Assembly: GCF_001680005.1 (NCBI RefSeq)
Contig: NC_033558.1
Location: forward strand, 898,501-962,500
Direction of reading: 5' to 3'
DNA from: Plasmodium coatneyi
Taxonomy: Eukaryota > Apicomplexa > Aconoidasida > Haemosporida > Plasmodiidae
DNA: 64,000 bases
The position numbers were made by a program, and so were the translations under genes. Of this stretch, positions 45,353 through 58,700 are shown piece after piece. The first letter of the stretch is position 1. Each line of letters opens with the position of its first letter. The notes below the pieces were generated by a model. The model saw nothing but the letters and a program-made list of their open reading frames with translations. It did no database searches and had not been told where the DNA came from.

Positions 45353-47992
45353 ATGAATTTACTATGCGGAATAATAATAGCACATTTGCTTTGCTACAAC
45401 GTCGAGTTGCGGGCGAAAGAGCCCAAGGGGGGATATCCGCTGCTTGGGGGTCAGAACAAATTGGAGTCTGCCTGGGGAGGGGAAGACACCATGGAGGAAG
45501 GACTACCCCCAAAGGTTTGCAATGTGCATGCAGCTGTTAATAATTATGCACCATGTTCTGTCTTTCTTCGGTCGTTTTCAAAGGGAACGCTCACCTGTTG
45601 CGTGCACACGCGGATGTAGAGGTGCCTCTATATCTGGAAATCGGCCTGATCGTACAAATACGCCCATTTGTGCCTTTTTTTTTCTCAAGGATGACACTGA
45701 AGAAGGGGAGACATCCCAAATGTTCGACGAGATAACCGCTTTTGAGGGGGAAGATGGGCACCCGAACCTTAGATCGAGTAAGGGCGAGGCGCTCCCCGCG
45801 TAGACTTCGCCATAGGGGGAAGAGCACATGTGCACCGATGTGTTGTGTTGTGCTTTGTTATGTTATGTTATGTTATGTTATGATATGATATGATATGATA
45901 TGTTTTTTTTTTTTTTTTTTTTTTCGAAGGCTTTTCCTTCTTCCAAGGGAAGGGTGGAGAAGAAGTAGAACAGAACGCGCAGCAAAGACACGAGGGAAAT
46001 AAGCAGAGCGTCAACGTACCGAGTGACCACCAGGGGGAGCTGCACCATGTGGACACCCCCACAGAAGTGGCAACAGAAAAAATCATCAAGGAAGGGGAAA
46101 ACCTTTACATTAATGGAGGAATCACCGAATACGAATATAACAACGACGATGAGTTTTTTAAGTCATTTCATAGCGAAAACGCTAACAAACAAATCGAAAT
46201 AAACAGTCCATGTTTTAACATAAAAAATGAGAACGCATGTACGGAGAATAAGAACTGTTTCTATGATTCTTCTTATCAGGCATGCTTCCTGAATTGCAAA
46301 AATTTGGGAGAAGGGGAATGCTCCAGATTTACTGAGTGTAAGATGACCATGAACGGATGCGAAAATGAAGGTATCTCCTGGAGTGATCTTTCTTCCGTAC
46401 TTATGACGACCGGAGGGATGTCTGCCCGTTAGTGGATTTTCCACTTCGCTGCTCTGTTCATACATATATATATATATTTTTTTTCTTTCCTTATCCCTCC
46501 TCAAGGATACCTCAACATAAACGTGTTCGGATCGGATATCGGGTCGGATGTGCGCGCGTGCGAACTGTTCAACTCGGAGGGGTCATGCTACATGATGGAG
46601 GAGCTTTATAAAAACTTTGGTAGTAATAAGAAGACGAACTTTAACTGCGTTTGGCTGTCCTACAAACATAAATACAGGAAGCACAAAAAAGGGGACAATG
46701 GAAAGCGCCATAAGAAGGAACCACGTGAACAGAGGGGAATCCAACATGGTGGAGTCATTAACGTGAACAAGACGCAGGGACAGAGCGAACCGGGTGGACA
46801 CCCCAATTATCATGTACTCCGAACGGATGGACAGAGAAACATTGCTAAGGATGAAGGGTTTCTATCCCTACTGGAATTAAAATCGATTGAAAAAAAAAAG
46901 AAAAATCCAAAAAATAGTAATGACGGGAAAGAGACCAACAAGACAAACGCAAAGAAGGGAAAAACCCATGGGGATGACGAAGACCATTACGATGACGAGG
47001 ATGATGATGATAGCGGTGATGGACTGGACGCAGAAGAAGATCCCGATTTTAACGACGTGAATGATGAAGACGTGGCGGAAAAAGAGGACGATCTAGATGC
47101 AGATGGGGTAGACGACAAGGAGGGCAACGATTTTGACGAAGAGTTGGAAAAAAACATGGGGAAAAGCAACGGGAAGGAACAAAGCAACGATAAGGGAGGA
47201 ATAAGTGGTGATGGAGAAGGAAGCGAGACGAAACGCGTAGATAGAAAGGAACCATCTGATGAAGCTCCAACAGGGGAGAGCATCCCCAAGGGAGATGAGC
47301 TGCTAGTTCCGGCTGAAAAATTAGTGGCTAGCCCGACGGAAATAGTAACAGAGAGCATCATCGACGATGCAGGCAAGGGGGACAAAAATGCCAAGCATGC
47401 TCAGGATGGCAAGCATGGTGAAGTCGACGCGGGAAATGATAACCCCACAGGGAATGGTAACGTGGCAGGCGTTCCACACGAGCGGGACATATTAAAGCAT
47501 AACTTTAACATCAGTGAACATGGAGACCAGTACGACGAATGGATAACCATCGAAACGAGCATTTGTGCGAATTTAAACGAAAGGCCCAACCCGTCCGTTC
47601 TATTGGAAGGGGCGCTAATTGCTGAAAAGGAGGCAGAATTGAGAAGCATTAAAAACAAATATAAAATCACAGACAATGAAATTTGTGTTAAGCCTTCAAA
47701 TGAACCCAATATTTCTTTCAGTCCTAAAAAAAATTTTTACGTGATGGGAGAGAAAATAGAATTCATGTGTCAAAATGGGTATAAGATCGTTGGGACAACG
47801 AATGTAGGTATATGCGTGGGCAGAAATAAAATCGTCCCCAACATAAGTTGTGAATCCTTAAACGACTTTGATGATGCTCAGAAGGAGAACATACAAAAAA
47901 TCAATAGCATGATTAGCTCTGGGGGGAATTCAGCCTTGTCGGGGTTCCTAGCAATTGTGCTTCTCATCCTCGGGGCTGTCCTCTTCCAGTGA
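45353..47992 (+). CDS. ASP: Apical sushi protein, GPI-anchored (725 aa)
   Basis: Four exons: 45353-45514, 45690-45777, 45930-46370 and 46506-47992; phases 0, 1, 1. The protein starts with a signal peptide (MNLLCGIIIAHLLCYNVELRA). A Cys-rich module at about residues 175-235 (CFNIKNENACTENKNCFYD, then CFLNC, CSRFTEC, NGCENE) and a third Cys-containing piece (RACELF, SCYMME) follow. The middle is Lys-rich then strongly acidic (DDEDDDDSGDGLDAEE). Near 622-682 there is one sushi/CCP domain with four Cys (EICVKPSN, EFMCQNGYKI, GICVGR, NISC). The hydrophobic end (ALSGFLAIVLLILGAVLFQ) is a GPI-attachment signal. This layout is that of Plasmodium ASP, a microneme/rhoptry-neck merozoite protein. Donor GTTTGC of intron 1 is unusual, but phase and family fit. 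Confidence 0.92.
45856..45900 (+). repeat. TGTTA/TGATA pentanucleotide microsatellite in an intron
   Basis: Five TGTTA units (45856-45880) run straight into four TGATA units (45881-45900), followed by a T tract that forms the polypyrimidine stretch before the acceptor at 45929. The whole array lies in intron 2 of apical sushi protein. Confidence 0.95.
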
Positions 47993-48907
47993 GGTGTAGT
48001 CACGTACAAATAAGACGTCCACATGTGTGAACGTATGTGACGCCGTAATAGGGTGCAAATGGGTAGGTTGCTTTTCTTCCCAAATTAGTTGGGAATTTTT
48101 GGCAGATGATATCATTAGTAGTGGATCCCCTTGAAGATATGCCCAAGCACAGTGTTATGCGGAAGTGTTCCTATTTTGTAACCTCCCGTGGTATATTTTG
48201 GCCAGCCTATTTTGAAGGAAACAATCGGTCCATGGTTATGCTTCTCTGTGTAGAAGTGACATTTCCATCCGGGGATAGCCACTGCAGTTACAGTTCTGCG
48301 CTGTCCACCCGGTCTATTTACGCGTTGCGTAAATTTTGCTCTTCGTTTTACCAATTTGATGTTTTATTTTTTTTGTTTTTTTGTTTTTGTTTTGTCTTTG
48401 TTTTTGTATTTAGTTTGTAGGGGTGATACTGGTTTGGCCTGTTACCCGATCAGCGATGTGCCATCGTGGTGGCGCTTCGTTCGGCGCATTTCACAAAAAG
48501 GTTTTCGTTTTTAATATTTTACAAAATTCGTTAAACGCTTCACCTGTTTTTACTTGTTATTTTTTGTCCTTAATTAATTTAGGTTTTCATTCACGTGTGC
48601 GGGGATGTGCGCACGTGGTTTTCCGTCTTCACCGTTTTGACGATGGTCGCCCCTTTTTTCACTCCATTGATCCCATGCTGTCATTACATTTTTGAAATTA
48701 CACTAATGAGGTGCTACAATGAAGGCATTTATTCCGCACAAAAATGAGAGGAGGAATAAATAGTGTTGGGGAGGTGGGCACGCAACGACGCAAGAAAGCA
48801 CCCAACGGGGGATACAAAACCGTTATGTAATTTCCCCCCACATGGCATTCGTTTAAGTGACGCTTAGAATGGTTAATTTGCCCTACTGAGGGTTCCGCCC
48901 AATTTCA
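47993..48907. other. Convergent 3' intergenic region
   Basis: This lies between apical sushi protein and the LYR-motif gene. A TTTTG-rich stretch at 48361-48415 is present. No gene is supported. Confidence 0.5.
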
Positions 48908-49222
48908 TCAAAGGGGAAACTTATTATTTTCAAACTTTGTTCCCAGGGTTATGGACCCCCGTTTGACTTGTTCTTCCTTCAGCTCAACTTTATAATTCCC
49001 CGTGTTGCTATTATACACTGCCTGGATAATATTATTTTTGATAAAATCGTTAGCTTCGATTAATTGCTGCTTAATATCCTTCTCTTCCTTGGTGGTGAGT
49101 TGCTCCCTAATCATATTTTTCACCCCATTTAATACGCTCACTTTGGCCTCCACATCGGCGTTGAAGGTTTTATTGCAGGAGCGGATGACTTGTCTGTACA
49201 GGCACTTGCACGAGCTGTTCAT
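48908..49222 (-). CDS. LYR-motif protein, LYRM7/MZM1-like (104 aa)
   Basis: Single exon; first ATG at 49222 gives MNSSCKCLYRQVIRSCNKTF. The LYR tripeptide near the start, followed by a three-helix pattern, is the mark of the Complex1_LYR family of mitochondrial assembly factors, which bind acyl carrier protein and pass on Fe-S clusters. Spacing after the motif (NKTFNADVEAKVSVLNGVK, then IKNNIIQAVYNSNTGNYKV) parallels LYRM7/MZM1, which chaperones the Rieske protein into complex III. That subtype is a match from memory and could be another LYRM. No cleavable presequence is evident, as in many LYR proteins. Confidence 0.72.
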   Translation of the reverse strand: MNSSCKCLYRQVIRSCNKTFNADVEAKVSVLNGVKNMIREQLTTKEEKDIKQQLIEANDFIKNNIIQAVYNSNTGNYKVELKEEQVKRGSITLGTKFENNKFPL

Positions 49223-52200
49223 TGTTTGTGAGGGGCGTTTTGCTAACAAGCGTTTCGTGACGGTGTACCCTCCGCAGGGAATCGCGTTCGTCCGGAAATG
49301 TAAGCAGCTGAATGTGGACGATGTATATATTCACAGACAGGTATATGTTTAACCTCGTCAGTGTTGCCCTTACGGTAAGAAGTGCACGGAGAGGGGTGGT
49401 AAACTTCTGCATTCACATTATCGCACTAGTCGTTGCGTGCTGTCCTGGAAGTGCAGATCGCCCATAATATGGTATTAATTTTTTCTCCCTTCTTTGTAGC
49501 ACTTTAAAGTATTTTTGCAAAAACGGTAACTTTTAAAAATTGGCCTGGATGGTGATTCCTCCGCCCGCCGTTTTTGTAGACGTATTCTTCATTCAAAGCA
49601 GTGTTTCCCTTACGTACCATTTGGGAGCAAAAATAAAAGAACTTTTGGCTTGCATAATAAGGGTGATTTTTTTTTTTTTTTTTTCCAGAAAACGTCCATT
49701 TTTTTACATTGCCTGTTCAGGTAAAAAGAGACCAGGTCAAAAATAGCTATTTGGCCAATTAGCCAATTATGTACGTACGTGTGCCATTTGCATAATCACA
49801 GGGAAGGGACGTAATTTTTAATCCAACTTTTGGCTCCAAAATTTGGGCGCCTGCTACAGTTATGCCGTTATCATACGTTCGTTTATTTGTTGAAGATTTC
49901 TTTTTCTGTGACGTTCACATTGGTGCGGAGTTCACGTGGGTGAGATGTTCTTTTGCTTTTTTTTTTTTTTTTTTCCCAGTACTTGTGACGGAATTACGGT
50001 TTGTAGGATAGAAAAAAAATTACTCTTATTAAAAGAAGGCATACCTCACTACGGCAGTTTTAACTTTTCCAAAATAGTCAAAATGTGAAAAGAACAAATG
50101 GTACCAGTTCCAATTTTACTCGGGTTGAAGTGCAGGGAAAAAAGTTTATGTGAAAATATGGTTCCCTCCCCATGTAAAATAGAGAATTACTTCGAAACAT
50201 TCAATAAAGCGGTAAAAGTCTACAACACAACGCATTAGCAGAGCGAAATGTACATCCTTTTAAGGTTAATTCTTTCCCGCTTTATTTTTTTTAAACGTAT
50301 ATATTTACCATTGCGATGTGTTGAATTTTTGATGTGAAGAGGGTGTCACATTTGCAAAGGCAGCTAGAACTGCAGTTCCTCCAATGGTGTACCACCTTAA
50401 TAAATAAATAACCTTTAACATGTAAAAGGGAAGAGCTTACAAAAATGGACGTAAGCGAATAACACATTTGAAACATATTAGCTGAAATTTTAGCACACCT
50501 CTTTCTGAGCGTAAATGTAGGATAAATATGACGATGTGAAATTGAGGAGAGGAAAATTCACTAGGTAAAATTTTTACCGCATGTTTACACCTCTGGGTAA
50601 AAAACAAACCGGTGTTTTTCCTTGAAAATGGGCGAAAGGGGTGTGCAATATGCTTTTGCAAAAAAAAGGAAAAAAAATCCTTTTTCAAAATTACACCATT
50701 GGTTGATTTCTCTTCTTTCGGGAGATCAAAATGTGCAACTAAAAAGAAAAGCTTCCCACACAAGTTGTCTTCATGCGCGCACCTTTTAACCCCACACGGT
50801 GAGGTCCAATGCTTTGTGGGCATATATGTGGTCGTTCAAAGTTACACAATTGACGGGTTCGGCGCTTACGTGGGAGTGCACCAGTTTGCTTTACGCTTTA
50901 TGACATCGTGTGCGGTGATGACCGCTTTGCCAGTTTGTTACACTGATTTATGCATCCACATATGTCCGCATGCAGACATTCCCCCATGTATGCATCTGGT
51001 GCAGGTATTATACATCCACGAAAGCACATGTGCTTTTGCACGTTTGTACATTTTCGACGAGTTATTTTTCAGCGATTTCTCCCTGTTGGTACGTTTGCTC
51101 AGTTTCGCGTTCTACGTGTGGGGATGGTCGTGCGCGCACGTAAATGTAAGTTGATGCAAGCGAACGGAAAAAAAAGCAAATAAATGTACTTAGTGAACCC
51201 TCTATATGTTTACTCCCCCTCTATTAAATATCTACAAAGGTTTCCTGATGGCAAGTGCGCACAGTGAAGGTATAACACAACGCGCTCCATATGACATCCA
51301 TGTAGAGGCCAAAAAAAGAAAAAGAAAAGGCAGAAACCGCCCGATGGTGACACTCACTTTGGAGTAAATGCACAGGTATGCATGGTAAAAGGAAACATGT
51401 AGATCTCGCATACCACGCGCGCATTCGTTGGCATGGAAGATAGAAGTACTAAGTAAAACAGGGGGAAAATAAAAAAAAATTAAAAAATTAAAAAAAAAAA
51501 AAAACCAAGCGCATACGCAAACGCAAACGCGAACAAGAATCAGATCCGGCGCTGGATGAAAAGCCATGTGTGGACTCACACATGCGCGGGCAGTTCATGT
51601 GCCTTCTGAAATATCATACAGATGATCCCGACGTGCCCGCGGGCACAGGAACCTATACAAAAAATATATGATATAATTATAAATACATCCCTGCGCATGT
51701 ACACGCACAGATATGCCCTCGCATGTATTATGCGTGCATGTATAGCCCCGCACGTGTACGCGAAAATATATATTTCCACAAGCAATTTGTGCCAAAATTT
51801 GACCCTCTTCTCTGTTTTTGCGTGCATAAGCAACAGTCACATGTTTTATTTATTTCTTTTTTTTTAAGGGGGAAATCATAGTCTATTGGTAACAAAAGCA
51901 AATGTTTAATTTTAACGGCAAAGACTTGGCGAATTTGCTTTCTTTTTTGCAAGAAAAATTGTAACATATTCGCAAAGCTTTTTTTTTTTTATTCATTTTT
52001 GCGTAAGGAGACAAATGCGCATTTTTTAAAAAAAAAAAAAAAAACAAATAAATGAATAAAATGAGCTCACGTACCCCCTGCGAATGATTACGCGCGCTTT
52101 GGTTGTTGAGTTAAAAAATTTGAGCCCACGACATGATGCCTACAACCTTGTGGGAACCACGTCAACAAGTACGTAACTATTTATAATACATGTAAGTGTT

Positions 52201-52732
52201 TGCAGTATTGTACAAATATGTACCTGAAAAATAATATGCCTATTTACTGGTACTTGGATACCTATTTCCATGTATATAATTTTTTCGTTTTGTTAATTTT
52301 CCATTTCTTCTTGACCGAACGGCTTTTAATTTAAACACAAAATAATTGCCTGTGCATGTGCCGAATTTCGATGTAAAACAACTGCGCCTTTTTGCGTGTC
52401 CTCGTCTGACAGATTCTTCCCTCTCCAGATGCTCTATGACATCGCCGCACCATTCCACAATTCATCTGAGAACAATTAACGAATAAAAAGATCAGCCTTT
52501 TGATGAATTTTTTTTTTTTTGGCCAAGGGGAGAAGTCTGCGTCAACCACGTGTGCAACGATTTACGTGCATGTGCAAATCGACTCATGCATACACCACGT
52601 GGTAGAGAAATACATGTGAATGTGTGCAGAGGCTTACGCCATCGTTTCTCATTACACCGTACACACAGAACGAACAACTGCGAGCCGCCCTTTTGGCAAT
52701 TTCCGCAGCGTTAAAAGAGAAAAAATTATTAA
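49223..52732. other. Long divergent intergenic region
   Basis: These 3.5 kb lie between the LYR gene (-) and the decarboxylase gene (+). There are T tracts at 49669-49685 and 49958-49975, and A tracts at 51491-51503 and 52029-52044. The largest frame (50612-51154, +) is aromatic/Cys-rich and looks random. TAATAAATA-type AT-rich sequence near 50390-50420 is unremarkable. Confidence 0.5.
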
Positions 52733-55700
52733 ATGAATTCTGCTAACGACGCCATTTTTTATGGCGACAAGAACTCAGTGCACTACAACGATCTAAACGA
52801 AAGTGCTCCAGACAGGTGTGTGAAAAATGGAGGCATGCAAAACGATTATATGATTAGCAATGATGTGACCAGTGAGGGAGTTGATGTTACAGTGGAGCCT
52901 GGGGAAAATGGAGCTGGCAATGCAGCATATTTAGATACACCTCTCCACCAGCACCTGCCCCCCCACCGGGGAGAGCGAAAAAAGAAACAACACGGAAAAA
53001 CAGAAAGAGACAAATATGACCGAATTGATGAACTGGAAAAATACCTGAACATTAACAACGCCACGAATGTTTGTTCACTGAGAATTAAGTTATGGGAAGC
53101 ACTAATGTTGTATGTAAACAATGTAAACGCAGAGCTGATTTATTTCATAATAAACTGCCTGATGGAAGTGGAGGTCTATTGGGGGGAAGAAGCAACCAAC
53201 AATTTACAAGACATTTTAAACCTAATAAATGATAAGAAATATAAAGAAGTGTTAAATAAAATAGGAGAAACTTTATCTAGTTTGTCTGTAACGACAGGAA
53301 AAGGGACCGAAGAAAATCCTTTTTTTTACACACTGATTGTTTCCTCTAGGAGAGATGAAAACAGCAGTAACTACAACTCCGACTTGGCATGTGAACTGAA
53401 CAAGATTCTGCAGTATGAGCATAACAGATTGTCCAACCAGAATAATAATAAAAAATTGGAATACAAAATTATCGAGGTGAGTAACGCAAAGGAGGCTCTC
53501 CTAGCTTGCTTAATAAATTCGCAGATTTTATCTGTTGTGCTGGTGGATAATTTATCCATTGATGAGGATTACAAGAGGGAAGGTTTTGAGTTTTACAACT
53601 TTAGTGAGGAGAACTCCTTAAACAACAAATGCGGGGCAGTGTCCCCTTATGTGTTGAAATGTGGCATGGGGAATGGCGGCACCCAGATGAAGCCTCCCTT
53701 CACGCATAGCGTGCATAATGGGTCATCCTCCAACAGTAGGGATGCCATGAGGAACATGATTCTTTCCAATTACCGTGGCTGCAATGGTAACAATGGGAGT
53801 GTTTGTAATAATTACTGCGGGGGGAGTGGTCACTGTGGAAGTGCCCCCAGTGCGAACAACCCAAACAGTAGTGGCAGCACTGTGCTGAATGAGCACAAGA
53901 AGGGAACCAACCTCCTTATGAAGGACTACAAGTTCGATATAGGGAACTTCGTCCTGGGGTACGAACAGCTCGTGGCTGCGCCGTTGGAGAAGATGAAGAA
54001 GGGGTTCAACAGTTTAGTGATCCTCATTAAGAGCATCGCGTATATTAGAAGTTCGGTGGACATTTTTTGTGTGTGCACTTCCATCACGCTGGATAAGCTA
54101 CAAACTGTGAATAATAAAATAATTAGGATTTTCACCACACACGATGATCATAGTGATTTGCATGAATCCATCCTGGATGGAGTGAAGAAGAAGATAAAGA
54201 CGCCCTTTTTTAACGCCTTGAAAGCGTATGCTGAGAGACCCATTGGTGTGTTTCACGCGCTAGCCATAAGTAAAGGGAACAGTGTGAGGAGAAGTAGATG
54301 GGTTCAGTCACTCCTTGATTTTTATGGTGTAAATTTATTTAAAGCGGAATCTAGTGCTACCTGCGGCGGATTAGACAGTTTGTTAGATCCACATGGGTCG
54401 TTAAAGGAAGCACAGATAATGGCTGCACGGGCGTACGGGAGCAAGTACTGTTTTTTCGTCACAAATGGAACGTCCAGTTCGAATAAAATAGTGATGCAGG
54501 CATTGGTGAAGCCGGGCGATATTATCCTAGTAGATAGAGCTTGCCACAAATCTCATCATTATGGATTTGTTCTAAGTCAAGCGCTACCGTGTTACTTGGA
54601 TCCCTACCCGGTGTCGAGATATGGAATATACGGTGCAGTACCGATATATGTAATTAAGAAGACGCTTCTAGAATATAGAAATAGTAACAAGCTACACTTG
54701 GTTAGGTTGATAATTTTGACCAACTGCACTTTTGATGGTATTGTGTATAACGTTAAGAGGGTTATAGAGGAATGTTTAGCCATCAAGCCGGATTTAATTT
54801 TCCTGTTTGATGAAGCATGGTTTGCTTACGCATGTTTTCATCCCATACTGAAGTTCAGAACGGCCATGACCGTTGCAGATAAAATGAGGAACCAAGAGCA
54901 GAAGAGAATTTACAGTAAGGTGCATAAGAAGCTTCTAAGAAAGTTTGGGAATGTAAAGAGCTTAAACGAAGTTGCAGCGGAAAAGCTTCTAAAAACGAGG
55001 TTGTATCCTAACCCGGATGAATACAAAGTGAGGGTGTATGCCACGCAGTCTATTCATAAGTCATTGACGTCATTGAGGCAAGGAAGTGTCATACTGATAA
55101 GTGATGACAATTTCGAGTCACATGCGTATACTCCGTTTAAGGAAGCATACTACACCCATATGTCGACCTCGCCGAATTATCAAATATTGGCCACGTTAGA
55201 TGCGGGGAGAGCTCAAATGGAACTGGAAGGATATGGTTTGGTGGAAAAACAAGTGGAAGCAGCTTTTCTCATTAGAAAGGAACTAAGTGAAGACCCTATG
55301 ATTTCTCGCTACTTCCGAACCTTGAATGCTGAAGATTTAATACCTGATAGTTTGAGGCAGTGTCATAGTTTATACATGAAGAGGAAGAAGAAGTGTACCA
55401 AGGAGGGTTATTCGACAGACTCGAAAGGAAGTGATAATGGAACCTATTCCTGCGTGTCGAACAATCAGGGTAAGGGAAGCACTACTACAAAGGAGCAGCG
55501 TTCCAGACAACTACGCAGGGTCAGGAGAGGTGGAAGCGTTACAAAATATGATCAGCCAATACAGAGTAGTAACATATCGTCTCACGAATGTGTGAATGAC
55601 GCAAATGATGCAAATAATGCAAATGGGTGCACCAATCATGTAGTGCGGAATTCGCTCATGTTGGGGGATTTCACGAATAATAATAGCCCGGCGGAGGGGG

Positions 55701-58700
55701 GGCTAAACGACTTTGCTAATAATGACCCCCGTGGGGGTGTAAAAATGAGCAGACGAAAAAGCCGAAGAAATGAGCGAAACGGAAAGGAGGGCGGAACATC
55801 CGGAACGATAGACGACAGCAACAACGGAAGTATTATCCTGAATAGTGAGAATGAAAATCTGAGTTTTGTACAAGATAGGCATAATAAGAATTATGGCAGT
55901 TCTTCCTACTCACCGGGCATGAAAAATTTCTTGGAATATTTTGAATGCTCCTGGTTGAGTGAAGACGAATTTGTGTTGGACCCCACGAGGATTACTCTCT
56001 TCACTGGTTACTCAGGAATCGATGGAGATACCTTCAAAGTGAAGTGGCTTATGGATAAGTACGGCATCCAGATAAATAAGACGTCCATAAATAGTGTCCT
56101 TTTCCAGACGAATATCGGAACGACGGGTTCATCTTGCCTCTTCTTAAGAAGTTGCCTCTCTCTAATATCGCAGGAGCTGGACCAAAAGAAGAGTCTCTTT
56201 AACGAGAGAGACCTAAACCAGTTTAACGACAGTGTCTACAATTTGGTTTCCAATTACATTGACTTATCCGAGTTTAGTGAATTCCACCCCCTGTTTAAGA
56301 AAAGATATTCCGACCAGAGAATATTCAATAGGGAAGGAGACTTGAGAATGGCTTTCTACTTAGCGTATGAGGAAGATTATGTGGAATATATTTTAATGGC
56401 CGACCTGAAAGAACGAGTAAGACAAAACGAGTTGATCGTGTCGGCCAGTTTTATCATTCCATACCCTCCAGGGTTCCCTGTATTGGTACCAGGGCAGTTG
56501 ATAAGCCAAGAGATCGTGGAGTACCTCTCAGGTCTTAGTGTTAAGGAAATACATGGTTATGATGAGAGCATAGGGTTCAGATGCTTCTACAATTTTATCC
56601 TAGAATATTTTTACAACCTGGTAACTTCCGACCCTTATGGCTACTACCACAAGATGGATAAGGGGACCTACGAAAGGCTGAAGTGTGCTCATTTGAGCAA
56701 ACGAAGGAGCATAGACAATTCGTACAACCTTTACATATACGACAATGAAAGGAACCGGATGAAGAAGATGCATGTGTGTAATGGGAGCTCCTCCATTTAT
56801 AATAACACGTCCATTAGTGATACGTACGAGGATGTTATGCAGGTGAATAACCTGAGGAGCGACCACGGAAGGGGTAACAACCATCACCACCACAACCACC
56901 ACCACGTTAGCGAGTACGACAGTGTGAATAACAATTCGACGTCCACCATTCCAACTGTGGTGCAGGGAGGGGCTGTGGGGGACGGCACGGTGAACGGTGA
57001 AAGCTCGAAGAGTGGAAAGGAACGCGGTGCTCCCCGAACGACGGATGGCACCTCCAACAGTGCAGGTGTTAGCAGCTACAACACCCGAAGGGGAAGCAGG
57101 GAGGAGGGGTTCCAGGGGGTAAGCGAAATGAATAATGAGCAGGTCATTTCGAACGGCACGGTGGGCAGTATGTGCGAAAGCAACTTGGGCAAATCGCATG
57201 CAAAAGAATCATCCCACGTGAAGGAATCGTTCAAAGGGAGGGAAGCGACCCGCGCTGAGCAGAGACAGACGAACATCTACTACCACCGATCAAACGATAT
57301 GATGAAATACGACCAGAATAACTCCCTGGTTAGTAAGGTAAAAGAAAATGTGTTAATTGTTAAGGGGAGGAAAGCCTACGCGAGTTGCGACGTTGGCAGG
57401 AGATCGGCCAATTATCGCTATCGGGATGATTCTTCCCCATTAGTGCCCAAGCACAGGAAGGGGAAGAAGTGCAAGGGGTGTAAATCCTGCGGTGGAGGGA
57501 GGAGCAGCCAGGCGGATGGCATCCCCCACAGGAGGGAAGACACAGATGAATTCACCAATGAACGCAGCAATGAGGAGGATATTGATCGGGGGGGAAGAAA
57601 ACTCCCAAGCAGACCTTCTAACGGTAGAGTTATGAAGAAGGGGAAGAAAAAGAATGCCTCCATAGGGACATCGGGCCGGGATGTAGCCTGTGGGGAAAGT
57701 GAGGCAAATAATACGGAAGAGATTGCCGAAGAGAATGAGCAGAAAAATGTGGAAGATAGTTCGGTTGATAGTAATAACAGCGATGGCGATACGACCATGC
57801 CCGATGAGGACGGTGAGAGCACCCCAACTGCGAAGGAAAGAAGGCACAGCGGCAAAGCGCAAAACGTAGAAGGAACAGACAGTAGAAGGGGCAAGGTGCG
57901 AAAACAAAAAGGTAACCATAGCAGGAACTGCAGTCGCCATAGTGATGACAGCAGCGCCGTACAGAGTGACGTCACGGTGAACACTTTGAACCAGGCCAAT
58001 TCCACATCAGGAATACATCGCGTGAGGAAGGAGAAAAAAAATGAAAAAAGTGAAGACGTAAGGTATAAGGGCGATGGGGAAGGTAACCTCATTCCAAAGG
58101 TGAGGCAATCGAACCCTGTTATGTGCAACCAATTAGGGAAAAGTCGGTTAAGCATGCAGATGCAGAGGAAGTCTGCACCGGGTGGAAGTCACTGGAGTAG
58201 CCCCCTGAGTTGTGTGGACAATAAGAACTATTCGTACTGCTCCGGTTCGAGGAAGAAAGGGAATGAACTGGAAGGCGTGGGGGGTAGCATCAAAAGGGAG
58301 GATAATAACGCTACAGTTGCCAGTGGAAGTAGTAGTCGTTCTAGCGGGCAAAGCAGGGGCATGACCTCCTCGGAGAATTACCAATCAAGTGAGAACCTAA
58401 ACAAAAGGGGAACCCACAGCCACGGCAGCGGAAACAGTTCGAGTGGGCTGAGTGGGAGTGAACAGGCCAACCGTAATGGGACTCATTCTGGGGGGAAAAA
58501 TGCGAAAAAAAATGACGAAGAGGTACACAACAAAATGAAGGAAATGAACAGTCCAAACGGGTCAGAGAGGAATGGCTCAAATGAGGGAGCACCCTTAAAT
58601 AGAAATATTTTTATTAGTAAGGAAGACATAGACAAAGTAAGCGAGGACGACCAAACTGGTAGTGACAACTCATCGAAGAGTAGAATGACTTCAGACGCTC

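Noticed and set aside
50612..51154. Plus-strand frame of 180 aa
   Set aside because: Cys/Phe/His-rich random-looking composition, no domain, no coding-type charge pattern, and it lies in a divergent promoter region.
56600..57199. Minus-strand frame of 199 aa inside the decarboxylase gene
   Set aside because: Antisense shadow of the low-complexity tail of the giant protein.
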